Assembly (NCBI RefSeq): GCF_024713975.1
Contig: NC_091096.1
Coordinates: 8,194,001 to 8,258,000, forward strand
Reading direction: 5' to 3'
Length of the DNA stretch: 64,000 nt
Source of the DNA: Paralichthys olivaceus
Taxonomy: Eukaryota > Chordata > Actinopteri > Pleuronectiformes > Paralichthyidae
Under the pieces are notes generated by a model. It was not told the origin of the DNA and made no database searches. It saw only the letters and a list, made by a program, of their open reading frames with translations. Shown here in pieces: positions 10,633-23,530 of the stretch; position 1 is the stretch's first letter, and every line of letters begins with the position of its first letter. The translations under genes and the position numbers were made by a program.

Positions 10633-13600
10633 ATGCCCGACACAACTCCTCCAGACTCCGGGGAGCACTCCGCGCTGCTCCGCTTCTCCTCCGCGCTGTT
10701 TTACGCCGGCAGCTCGTTCCTGATCACGGTGGTGAATAAAACCGTGTTGACCAGCTACAGGTAGGTGGCGCTCTTGTGTCCCCCCCCCCTCCCTGTCCCT
10801 TTCAATCAATGAATGAATGAGTGAGTGAGTGGGGGCATCACTCACTCACTCATTCATTCATTCTCCTCTCGTGTGTTTTCAGGTTTCCCTCCTACACGTT
10901 CCTGGGAATAGGTCAGGTGAGTTCCCTGGGTGTGTCCTGTTCCTTTTTTTTTGTTTGTCACACAACACATCTCACTCGTGTGTCACTTTCAGATGGTCAC
11001 CACAGTTGTTGTCATTTACGCTGCCAAAAAGAGCAAAACAGTCCAGTTCCAAGACTTTGACAAAAGTATTTTCATCAAAGTAAGAGTTCAGAACATGACT
11101 CATCGACATCATTCATCCTTATTGTCATGTCATCTGTTTTTTTGATTTGCAATGTCATACATACATATATCTATATATATCTATATATATATATAAATAT
11201 AAATATAGGCCTTTGTTAAATTTCTCTCCAGATCTTCCCTCTTCCTCTGCTCTATGTTGGGAATCAAATCACAGGACTGGCCAGCACCAAAAAACTCAGG
11301 TTTGACCAGTTGGCTTTTATTATGGTAGATCTGATTTTTAGTTTCTTATAGTGTGAACTCCTAACAAAAATCTGTTGTCTTTCACAGTTTGCCCATGTTC
11401 ACTGTGTTACGGAAATTCACCATATTGATGACAATGATCTTGGAAGTGTATATACTAAGGTAACACTTATTTTTCATTGCAGTTGAAGCGTTGATAGATT
11501 TGTTTAGATTTGCATTGGTACAGGAGAGTAAAGTTAGATTCTGATGAAGGGAAGGAGGAGGATGAAAAATGCAGAGAAACAGGTTTTAATAAAGTGTAGG
11601 GTGACAAATGCTAAGAGGCCCACAAAACACCAACAACTACAAATTACAAAACATAACAAGAAATCACAATGGCAAAAAGAAAACACAACAATAAAATTAC
11701 AAGACAAAACACCAACACTGACAAATTACAAAACATAACAACAAATCACATCGGAAAATTAGAAAACACTACAAAACATCGCAAACACTACGATAGATTA
11801 TAAAACACAACAAAGTACCATAAACAATTACAAAATAACATTGTCTTCCTTTAGAAAAGATGGACAGTGTGTTGATAGGTACCTTTCTTATCTGCTGTTG
11901 TGTTTGATTTGTTATTGTGTTTTCTTGTTCTTGTTGTTCTTCATGGTTCTGACCACCATGAAGTGCTGATAAGTGTCCTTCAGTACTTTGACAGGTGCCT
12001 ATTGACCAATCACTGAAGGGGTCCACAGGGCTGAAGGGGTCTGGGGGTCCAGCTTCACAACTTTAACAACAAACTGACACATCTCTTTATCTGTGTTTTG
12101 ATGTGGAATGTGTTTTTCATGTCTCTGCCAAGGGGTCGATCTTCTTGTATCACATTCATGCACATATCTCCACTCTCCCTTTTGTTTTCCAGAAAAACGT
12201 TTCCCAGACGCCTTGTTTACAGTGTTGTGACCATAGTTGTTGGTGCCATGATTGCTGCGAGGTACGGATGTTTTAGTTGGACTTGTTGCTGAAGAACTGA
12301 ACTGAGTGCGGACACAAGCTTATAGCTCTCCCTCTCCTCTAGCTCCGACCTGGCCTTCGATATGAGGGCCTACACTTTCATCCTGCTCAACGATGTCTTC
12401 ACCGCCGGCAGCAGTGTGTACACCAAGCAGAAACTCGGCGTGGAGGTAAACCATCTGTAGAAATACAAGTTAAATGTCAGTTTAGATGGTGTTGATTACT
12501 TTATTGACAAAGATGTCAAAGCAGGTTAAACTTGTTTTGTGGGTTAGATGTATTTGAGTGTGCATATCATACTGTTTATAATATCAAACATTATCTCAGA
12601 CCAGTGTTTACCAACCTTTTAAAGCACAAGATCACTTTTTAATCCAAAAGTAATCTTCCACCACGATCTTCCACCTTGATATGTTGCAAAAAACCCACTT
12701 ATGAGGGTCATATTTATTATTTTGTCAATTTCTGTTAAATATACACAAAGAAAGGCAGTTATGCTACTTTATCTATTCAATGCACAATATTAACAATATT
12801 AATATCAATTCATATTTACAGCATCTGTTCAATACCCAATATTTAGCTTCTCAGTTCAACAATATGTTTCACAAAGGAGGAGCTTTTTTAGATAGGCTTG
12901 ACATGGATTATGGCCATAAATATGACTATTGTCCTGTGTACTCAAATAAATACTAGTACTATACAGTATGAAGCAATGCATCTTCTGCTCCTGAAAATAT
13001 TTCACAATGAAAAACCCTTTTTAAACAAAAGAATGGATTTGGTCAATAGAAGCTCTGGAGTGCTGTCAAGTCACACACTTCCTGAACCCGTTTCAAAGTA
13101 AAAGCACTGCACGGCGCAACCGCAGTCTTTGAGTCCAAAGAGTTACAGAGATCGACCGGTAGATCGTGATTGACCGGTTTGCGATTACTGTCTTAAACAA
13201 TCAGATGACACTTAGTTTTTTAACTGGGTGACATAACGTGATGGCTTTGATTTTCTTTTGATCTCTTTAAGGAAACAGGCTCCTGAACACACCAGAATCT
13301 TTACAGCAGCAAGCGTTCATATCTGGGATATTTTGGCTTCATTTTTGAAAAAAGATTATTCATCTCACTGGCTAATCACAATCAAGTTGGTTAAAGTGCA
13401 TGAACTAACCCTCAGTGATTTTGGTCACATTATAAATGATACTTTCCTCTTTTTTATTATTAAGGGTCTCGGGAAATATGGTGTCTTATTTTACAATGCG
13501 CTCATCATAGCTATCCCCACGCTCCTGGCCAGTGCATTGACTGGAGATTTACAGAAGGTACATTTACTATCTAATCCAACATATTCTCTCTGGGTGTTGG

Positions 13601-14640
13601 TGCTTTTCCTGTTTGTCTGACTTGAAATGTTTTGATCCTCAGGCCGTCACATTTGAGGGCTGGTTTGAAACCACATTTATCTTTTGTTTCTTCTTGTCCT
13701 GCATCATGGGGTAGGTCACTATATTCCAGTGCAAACTCCTACAACAAACTGATATTCATACAAGATCTTACTTACATTACTGCCTCAGCCGACCCAGTTT
13801 CCTATAACTCACTTCTCTTTTTTTCAGGTTTGTGCTGATGTATTCCATCATCCTGTGCAGCTATTATAACTCTGCACTTACTACCTCCGTCGTTGGAGCA
13901 GTAAAGGTGAGAACACACCCATTAATTGATTGATTTTTTTGAACTTTTACTTTACTTCTTTTAACTGTTTTTAGTTTTCCCTTTTTTTAAACTTTTTGTC
14001 AGTTTTGCTATAAAACTATATGAAAATGTAATCAATCTATTGTCACATTTCATCCGTCCAGAATGTCGCAGTAGCCTACATTGGCATATTTGTGGGTGGA
14101 GACTACCTCTTCTCTTGGACCAACTTCATAGGCCTCAGCATTTGGTAAAAACCTTTCTCCAGTTTCATTATTGTTTTTACATTTTTAATATGATTTATTA
14201 TAATTGGACACATTTTGTTAAATATCATTGTTACATGTTGTTTTTACAGAATGGTTGATGTGACCAAACAAATAATATATCCAGCTACTACTTTACTTAA
14301 AACATTTATAGTTCTTGTTTCGTCAGAGCAGCACTGTGAGACTTTGTCCAATCCAGGCTCAGATATATAATTTATGTTTTAAAGATGACTTGAAGTCAAA
14401 TGTGCCTGTTGTTTATGTTATAACAGGAAATTTTGAGCTAAATATTTTCAAAAGTGTCCTGATGCACCATGTGATGTTCCATGGCCCAACGTTTCATTGC
14501 ATTATCTCGTGTTTTGCAGTATGTCAGGTGGACTTGCGTACTCTTATATCACCTTTAGCACCAAATCGTCTCAAGTGGCAACAGAAGAGTGGAAGACTGA
14601 CATTACACAAGATCCAACCGGGAGGAAAGTTACCATCTAA
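10633..14640 (+). CDS. slc35d2: Nucleotide-sugar transporter SLC35D2
   Basis: This gene encodes a multi-pass Golgi membrane antiporter; the SLC35D family moves UDP-sugars (UDP-GlcNAc and related) into the lumen for glycan synthesis. The 12 CDS exons are 10633-10760, 10883-10916, 10993-11079, 11232-11299, 11388-11459, 12193-12261, 12343-12445, 13465-13557, 13643-13710, 13828-13906, 14062-14144 and 14520-14640. All are GT-AG and phase-consistent, giving 334 residues against about 337 in human. Diagnostic stretches are FPLPLLYVGNQITGL, LPMFTVLRKFTI, SSDLAFDM, TKQKLG, GKYGVLFYNA, CSYYNSALTTSVVGAVKN and GGDYLFSWTNFIGL. GKYGVLFYNA and CSYYNSALTT fit D2 better than D1. Intron 1 is only 122 bases and contains a perfect hairpin; intron 7 carries a hAT-like insertion. 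The gene looks intact. Confidence 0.95.
10808..10862. repeat. Perfect inverted repeat (24-bp arms, 7-base loop) in slc35d2 intron 1
   Basis: The left arm 10808-10831 consists of AATG/AGTG repeats and is exactly reverse-complementary to 10839-10862; the loop is 10832-10838. It occupies nearly half of a 122-base intron and ends 20 bases before the acceptor-adjacent exon boundary. Confidence 0.9.
11580..11830. repeat. Degenerate A/C-rich tandem repeat in slc35d2 intron 5
   Basis: The phrases 'acaaattacaaaacataaca', 'aaaacaccaac' and 'aaaacactac' recur several times with variation, giving a low-complexity minisatellite-like tract. Confidence 0.6.
12602..13190. mobile_element. Non-autonomous hAT-like DNA transposon in slc35d2 intron 7
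   Basis: The left end CAGTGTTTACCAACC and the reverse complement of the right end, CAGTAATCGCAAACC, form an imperfect terminal inverted repeat of the hAT type. Flanking octamers tctcagac (12594-12601) and tcttaaac (13191-13198) agree at 6 of 8 positions, as expected for a decayed 8-bp target duplication. At 589 bases with no transposase frame it cannot move itself. Confidence 0.6.
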
Positions 14641-14784
14641 ATGAACAAAGTTTTAGCTTTCACCACCATTCACTGCATTGTTCTGCTTCATATTGGAGCA
14701 TAATGTTGCTGCCACACTTTTATCAACCTTCCCAATGGAGTTTTATTGTAATCATGATTATTTATCCACTGTATTGCACGTTAA

Positions 14785-14960
14785 GTAAATGGTAAAGGGT
14801 TTGTATTTATATAGCGCTTTTCTAGTCTTGATGACCACTCGGAGAGCTTTACAGTGCAGTTTGCCATTCACCCATTCACACACACATTCATACAGTCCAT
14901 CTATAAGCAGCACTTTTTTTTAGTCTGAGGGGCAGTTCAGCATCTCAGCCAGTTTGGATG
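14785..14960 (-). repeat. SINE-tail-type repeat fragment in the slc35d2 3' UTR
   Basis: The phrases 'tttatatagcgcttttctag' and 'gaccactcggagagctttac' are the reverse complement of the tail of the element at 63295-63532. The two are members of one fish family in opposite orientation. Confidence 0.6.
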
Positions 14961-14964
14961 GGCT

Positions 14965-15075
14965 GAGATCTGATTCAAGGGTGGATTAAGGATTTTTATT
15001 TATTTTTCAATTTTCTTAACATTGCAACACCAGGCATTTTTCAATATTTTCATCAATTTCCAAGGAAATTATGTA
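14965..15075. repeat. Internal fragment of the CCTCTGCC-ended MITE-like family
   Basis: The phrases 'ttcttaacattgcaacacc', 'gcatttttcaatattttcat' and 'caatttccaaggaaattatg' match the interior of the family seen at 50681-50973. Neither end is present. Confidence 0.4.
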
Positions 15076-15317
15076 CAAAAAAGAATTTTATATGATTATA
15101 TGTTTTTTCAGTCGGTGCAGATTATCAGACTACTTCATGTTCCGTTGTTTTATTGTTTTTTATTCTTATTTGTAAAGCACTTTGAAATGTGCTTGATAAA
15201 TAGTTTATTTTATTTTTTTCTAAATATATTATGAGAACTTGACGGACACATACGACAGTTTGGCCGCGGAGATCACATCTCTCAGGGCAGCTCAAGTTTT
15301 TATATTCATTTAAGCAA

Positions 15318-15323
15318 AATAAA
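15318..15323 (+). terminator. Candidate slc35d2 polyadenylation signal
   Basis: AATAAA lies about 680 bases after the slc35d2 stop codon. The znf367 signal on the opposite strand (15431-15436) is about 110 bases away, so the two transcripts probably end almost abutting. Confidence 0.45.
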
Positions 15324-15430
15324 TTAATTTATTTGGATACTTGACTCCTGTTCTCTATTTGGTTCCACTAATCAAACATGGACAAACTGACATGAAGGGC
15401 ATCGAATCTCTGGGTCAACTTCAATGAATG

Positions 15431-15436
15431 TTTATT
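15431..15436 (-). terminator. Candidate znf367 polyadenylation signal
   Basis: TTTATT on the + strand reads AATAAA for znf367. If used, the znf367 3' UTR is about 2.4 kb. The stretch 15440-17845 contains no other gene, which fits a long UTR. Confidence 0.45.
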
Positions 15437-16981
15437 GAAAACCAACAATTTATAGAACAATGAGGACAGTCAGAGAAATCTGTGTAAAATATCTACCAAG
15501 CGAAGCAGGATCACTCTATACATGTCACAAACATGAAAACTGTCGGGAGGATGTTAGCGGAAACTAAGAGTTCAACTTCAAAGCTCTCTGTAAATTGTGC
15601 ACACTCAATATTCTAACAAACACATCGTGTATATATTAAATGCCATAATCTTCTCAAACCACAAAATAGACTAAGGGTTAGCAATGCTTCAAAATATACT
15701 ATGACTGGGTACAATAAATCATTTGGCGTTTTGATTATCAACAATTTACAAATTTGCTTTCCAGTTTCACTGTAACTCCACGAGGGGCTTTTTTTTTTGA
15801 TTTGAAAAACTGATTCAAACATAACAGCTAGTGACAGGTTTCCTCCAAACAACCAGCGGTGGGGCAGTAATGAGAGGCATCATACAGTGTTGAAGGATGT
15901 AGTGTTGCATTAGTAGACAAAAAGAAAAAAAACAGCACTACATGAATCAGTTCATGAAAAAGCAGACGCCACTTTCCTGGACACGTACAACAGATCTAAT
16001 CTTCAGTGCATTGCAAGCTTAATCCAAGACTAAGTAGTCACTGTAAGTGCTTCATCAATAAAAAAATAATCAGTGTAAACTCTGAATGTACTTGATTGGG
16101 ACGTTTTGGTGAAGTTGGAATATTTTCCCTTTATGCATCGAATGATTCTAGAGTGATCTTGAACATATGAACAAAATGTTAGCCATAAAAAGAAAATATA
16201 TATATACGGTCAAATAAATACCTCATAATTTAAACTTTGAAATGAGATGACATGGGTTCACCGAACACTTCCATGATTCTGAATCATAATTGATTTGCCA
16301 CCTTTTAATATAAAAAGTGACATCCATTTTTTAACATCTGCTGTCTGGTTGGAAAACGACTTTTGGCCTCTTGCAGGTTTTTACGCAAACATTCCTTGTA
16401 TCTGTGAGGAAACGGTTGTTAAAATGTAAATAAGGCTTGTTCATACAGGTAACACTTTTTGTGGAATAATAATCAGCTCAATCCAGAAGGTAGTAAGTAG
16501 GTAGTTGGATTTTTCCTGCTGTTGTCAGGCAGAAATATTTAAGTGTAAATACTAAGTCATGTGACAAAGCTGTAAAAGTTTGAATTGTTGCTTGAGCAGA
16601 CCGGTGGATTAGGCTTGCAATGATCACCTCTCATTCGCATATAAAAAATGACCACATCACATGTCAGGACCGTTGACTTTACAAAGATGGACGACATGAC
16701 CGCTCCCCAAAAGTGAAGCCAAATCTTACTAAAGTCCCCCACAGTGCTACTAAATGCACAGAGGACATAAACCCAATCTATTCTTGTTTTCTCAAAGATG
16801 ATTCATCATTTTAGGTAGTTTTTAATCGCATTGATGATTGTTCAAGTGCTTTTGGGATCACTGCGCAGACTCTGGCTACAAATAATGTGGAAAAAAACAA
16901 GATGGTGGCACCTGTATCCAGGATAGTTTGGCTTCATTTTTGTTAAGTGGGAAGAAGTGAGGACCTGTCGTCCATCTTTTA

Positions 16982-17165
16982 GGGCACGGTTGCACATACG
17001 CGAATTTGAAGCGAATATCGCAGGTCAAAGTTAACCAAAGTTAAAATGTGGAGCCACGCTGCGATGTGCCTCAGCACAGCAGACAAATGTTTAATTCACA
17101 CCCTGCTCCAACAGATTGGAAGTGAACAGGTGAGGCGAAACATTCGCTGATGCGTGACCAGGCCC
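16982..17165. mobile_element. Short MITE-like element in the znf367 3' UTR region
   Basis: The left end GGGCACGGTTGCACATACG and the reverse complement of the right end, GGGCCTGGTCACGCATCAG, agree at most positions and both continue into CGAA. The element is 184 bases and non-coding. The target duplication is unclear. Confidence 0.5.
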
Positions 17166-17845
17166 TCATACAATCCTTGGTCAGGACTGATCTCACTCCA
17201 CTGACATATTCTTAATCTTCTTTTCTCAGCCTTTGCTCACCACATTTTTAGAGAGTAAATGAACCAGTGAGGCTAAAACGATCTGAAGTTCTACTTACGA
17301 AACCTGGGAGCATGGCGAGAGGTTGTCAGAATGCAACTTTAACATGATCCTATGTTTGACCACACCCTGTATTCTTCTGTCTGTCTGAGCTTACTCCTTA
17401 TATACATCAGTCATACACACTCTCTTACACTCACAATATACTTAAAAAACTCGTTACCATCAAAGTGCAAACAAAACAAATTAAAAAGATAACAGTTCTC
17501 TTTCTTTGCCTGTAGAAGACAAGAAGAAAGAAAGACATTCTTCATATAGTCAAATCTACAATTATAGCAGCCTAAAAGAATAAAATGTAAGATGAATAAG
17601 GTGCTTTAGCTTGTGCCTTCCTGGTGCTGTGAGGGGGGGGGTTACATGATGCTGTGCATAAAACTGATCTCAGGCTAACTCTGTCTCCAAGTCTGGTTTC
17701 ACCTCTTGATAGAACTAAACTAGTCTTTGATCTGCGTTTATGAACGATTTCTTTCTTTTTAGCTACAGCACGCTTTGTAGGAAGACGGGTTGGGAATGGA
17801 GATACGAGGGCAAGGGGAGTCCAGAATCAGGAGGTGGGCGGGTGT

Positions 17846-20307
<2,462 letters not shown>

Positions 20308-20603
20308 CGTGTCGAAATCGCCGCGCTACAGTCGCCCGAAAAAAGCGAATCAGCAAAGAGTCAAAGTTAAAAATGATAATAATCAAAAGGGTAAAAGTGT
20401 TAAATATGGCGGCTTCTCAGTCCGGGGTGAAAACGTCCTTCATTTCCGAAGAGGAGTCAAAGAGAAGCCTGTGATCTGCAGATGCTCCTCAGTAGATCCA
20501 GAGAGATTCGAACATGACTGGAAGTTTCCTTCATCTGCTCTGAAATGTGCGCCCGCAGCTGCCTGATCCCGCGTTGCAAAAGCGCGCCTGAGCGGCCCGC
20601 CGA

Positions 20604-20857
20604 CCAATCAGCTGCGAGGATCCCACCCCGCACGTCTGGAGGCGCGACAAGCCACCAATCACAGCGGCCGTCTTTCCTCCGCTCAGAAAAGACCGAGGAA
20701 CCAATAGGCGGCGCAGAACTGGTTCCGCGTGCTTGTGATTGGTCGAGACGTTTTGGTCCAATGAGATTTGAACACTCAACGCGCGCTCTCGCAGGTTGAC
20801 GTGCAGGCCGGCCAATGAGGACACGCGGAGCGCACGTTAACCCGCGGCGGAGCCAAT
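20604..20857. promoter_or_regulatory. CCAAT-box cluster in the znf367 promoter
   Basis: Seven CCAAT or ATTGG motifs lie within about 255 bases, at 20604, 20655, 20701, 20738 (reverse), 20758, 20812 and 20853, in GC-rich sequence upstream of znf367. An E2F-like GCGCCAAA sits further up at 20987. Multiple NF-Y sites with E2F sites are typical of cell-cycle promoters. Function is inferred. Confidence 0.65.
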
Positions 20858-22194
20858 GAGAGCGCAGGGCGGGTGATTTCACACCGCGGATGAGCAGATG
20901 GTCCGTTCCCGCGCTGAGGAGTCTGTTTATGTTATTAGATTTTTTTGTGTGCTCAATTTAAAGGGAAAGGAAACAGTGGCTCAGAGGCGCCAAAGTTACG
21001 TAATCACCACAGGGAGTAACAATGGACGGTCTGTGTGACTTCCAACAAGAAACAGAAACTGTGGTTGATCGAAAATTATATGTATTGAATTAGTGTACGA
21101 CCTCTGATATGTTTATTCCATTCAGTGTTATTTGATTCCTTTATGATTCGAGATCAGAGACACTGGAAATGTGTCAAACAGTGAATACAAGTTCATTTTG
21201 AAGTTTTTATAAATTGATGATAAACACAATAAACAAAGCAAACTGGATTTTTATTCACCATTGTAGTTTTAACATCCATAACTTTGAGTTTCACTAACGA
21301 ATCCACAACAGTTTTTCTCTCCTCAGACTAGGAAGGACTCAAGAAATCAAAAGTAACGGTTTTCAGAAAAAAATTAAAGGGATCTGTTTTCTCATGTGGG
21401 CTCCAGAGGGAAATAGATTGCAGAAACACTTTCAAAGGTCAAACAGTAAAATAACTTTCACATTTCATTCATCCAAGCAGGAGCAAAAGGAGCAACTATA
21501 ACAGGAATATGGCAAAAACATTATGCTGGAGGGGTGGTGCTATGAGAAGTACTCATCAGAGGAAGTATCAGAGGAAAACATGACAACAGGATTAAGAGTG
21601 GGACACATTAGATTAGATGAAATATAATTGTATTTGGTAAAATGTCTCTCTTGTCTATCAAACAGATGTCAGTGCTAAAAGTATTCAGAGAGAGAGGGAC
21701 AGTATAAAGGCAGGGGTGGAAAGAATCAAGTATTAACACATGAGCTCAGTCTTGGACAGTTGGTAGAGTTGTAACAGTGTAGTAGATTTCTTGAGAGGAA
21801 CTAGATTAGTTATTACAGTTTTTATTTGTCTCCATGAGGTAAATGATTCACGCTCCAGGGTAATGAGATCACTTTGATGTTGGTTCCGACCATTAAAATG
21901 AGAACTTAGTGTAATTTAGAATAAACACAATTCCACCCAATCTTTCCTGTATTGCATGTAAATCCATCCAAGCAGTAAATGTTGTGCTCTTACAAACATT
22001 TCTAATAAAAGAAAAGTAGTCTATCTATGCATGATGTATGATGTCATCTCTTGGCACTTTCTCGTCCAATAGAAAACTGAGCCCATATGAATAAAGTGTG
22101 CAGTCATAGTGTCCTGTGAGTTGCTCTGGTTCTTCGCTGCGGTGCAACAGAAGCCTTTCTGTTGGTTTTTCTGTGACCGCCTCATTGCCTATGG

Positions 22195-22248
22195 TCTGTC
22201 TCTCTCTCGCTCTCTCTCGCTCTCTCTCGCTCTCTCTCGCTCTCTCAC
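22195..22248. repeat. TCTCTCTCGC tandem microsatellite
   Basis: Four exact copies of a 10-base unit run from 22201, with partial units on both sides. Confidence 0.9.
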
Positions 22249-22894
22249 ACTAACCTAAAAAAGAAACTCTACGTAGAGTGAATATTATCTTGTTCTGGTT
22301 TAATGTGCTTAAAGAGGTTAGATGGGGGAGGTTATTGATTGTGAAATGGGAATCGTCCAGATCAGTTTTAATGTACTCGTGCCATATTTTATGATGAATA
22401 ATGAATTACTGTTTACCATATTTACATGTCCTGCTGAATATTATTGACTATTTTGGTTGGCAACACAAAACAGGCCCCCAATGTCCCTTTATATTCAAAC
22501 AGTAGGTTGGCATTTTCCATGCTGACCACTAGATAGTGCTAAATTGCATTGTGTAAAATATATCCTGACTCATTCAGCAAGTGAAAGTGACTCAGATTAA
22601 TCAGATCTGAGGTATGTTGATGCAACTTTACACTTAGAATACATACATCTGTGTATGCAAAGCAATTTATATGCATTCATATTATTTTTTAAATATATGT
22701 TGGACGTGTAACGTTAAGACCATCTCAGCTGCACATGTGTGTATATGTGCTTTCAATGTACTTCCCACTTTGATTCCATGCTGTGAACTTGACCTGAGAC
22801 AAATATGGAAAACCCATCTAAGCCAGGAAGGAAACACTATATTGCTAAATAAAGGAAACATTCATCGTTTAGCTTTTGCTGTTGAGTCATGTAC

Positions 22895-22985
22895 ATTCAG
22901 ATTCAGATTGCCTCTATTGTCACTGAACGTGATTCAACGAAATTTGGATTGCTACGCCCCGTGGTACAACATACATACATATCTT
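22895..22985. repeat. Fish interspersed repeat fragment
   Basis: The phrases 'tattgtcactgaacgtgatt' and 'caacgaaatttggattgct' match a teleost repeat usually containing 'tattgtcac...acaacgaaatt'. Only a fragment is visible. Confidence 0.5.
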
Positions 22986-23530
22986 ATATTTGCATTTGTC
23001 CAGTTGTTCTTTTTAAAAAGAGAACCGTGCCAGTCCAAGCTGAACCCAAAGGGCTTTAATTACCTTAAATGTTAGCTAGCTAGCCACCAGATATAAGTAC
23101 TCACGTAATATTAGCTAATGCTAAATCAGCTAAACCTAAATGAATATATGCATTGGTCCAGATTATGTTTGGATCATAGACTGTAGGTTTCAATAAACTA
23201 AACAAATCACAGAATCTGTTCTGCAGCAGCACTTCCTGACTCAGCACAGAATGACGCACCTCCATTGGTCGAGGACTTGAACCAAATCTCCTGTATGGAA
23301 TCTGATTGGTTAACAGCCTGTTGATGAGCAGGGGGGCGTGGCTCCGCTTGTCCCCACACGTGCAAACATTTTAAATAGAGGACGCTGAGTGTGCTGTGGA
23401 CCGATCAGTCCGCGGCCCCGCAGCATTCTGGACTTTTCTTCACGCTACTTGTTCACACAGAGAGAAGAGGAGGAGGCGGCTGGAGTCTGGACTCATGTCT
23501 TCCTCTGTCCCCGGTGACACTCTGGTTAAA

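Larger units (their letters stand above)
20308..23530. other. Divergent intergenic region between znf367 and habp4
   Basis: Contains the znf367 CpG-rich promoter (about 20308-20900), a TCTCTCTCGC 10-mer array, a repeat fragment at 22895-22985 and the habp4 promoter (23240-23530). The habp4 promoter shows ATTGG motifs, an E-box-like CACACGTG and TTTAAATAG at about 23370. No other gene is seen; 21100-22100 is plain sequence. Confidence 0.55.

Noticed and set aside
20457-20882. A 141-residue minus-strand frame upstream of znf367
   Set aside because: GC-rich promoter sequence with CCAAT boxes; the znf367 start at 20307 fits the known N-terminus.
22195-22248. Regular 10-base repeats that could suggest a CRISPR-like array
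   Set aside because: Pure microsatellite with no spacers, in a vertebrate genome.
23396-23530. Upstream in-frame extension of habp4 (MDRSVRGPAAFW...)
   Set aside because: The family N-terminus begins just before YGCVVANRF, and the extension is probably 5' UTR.
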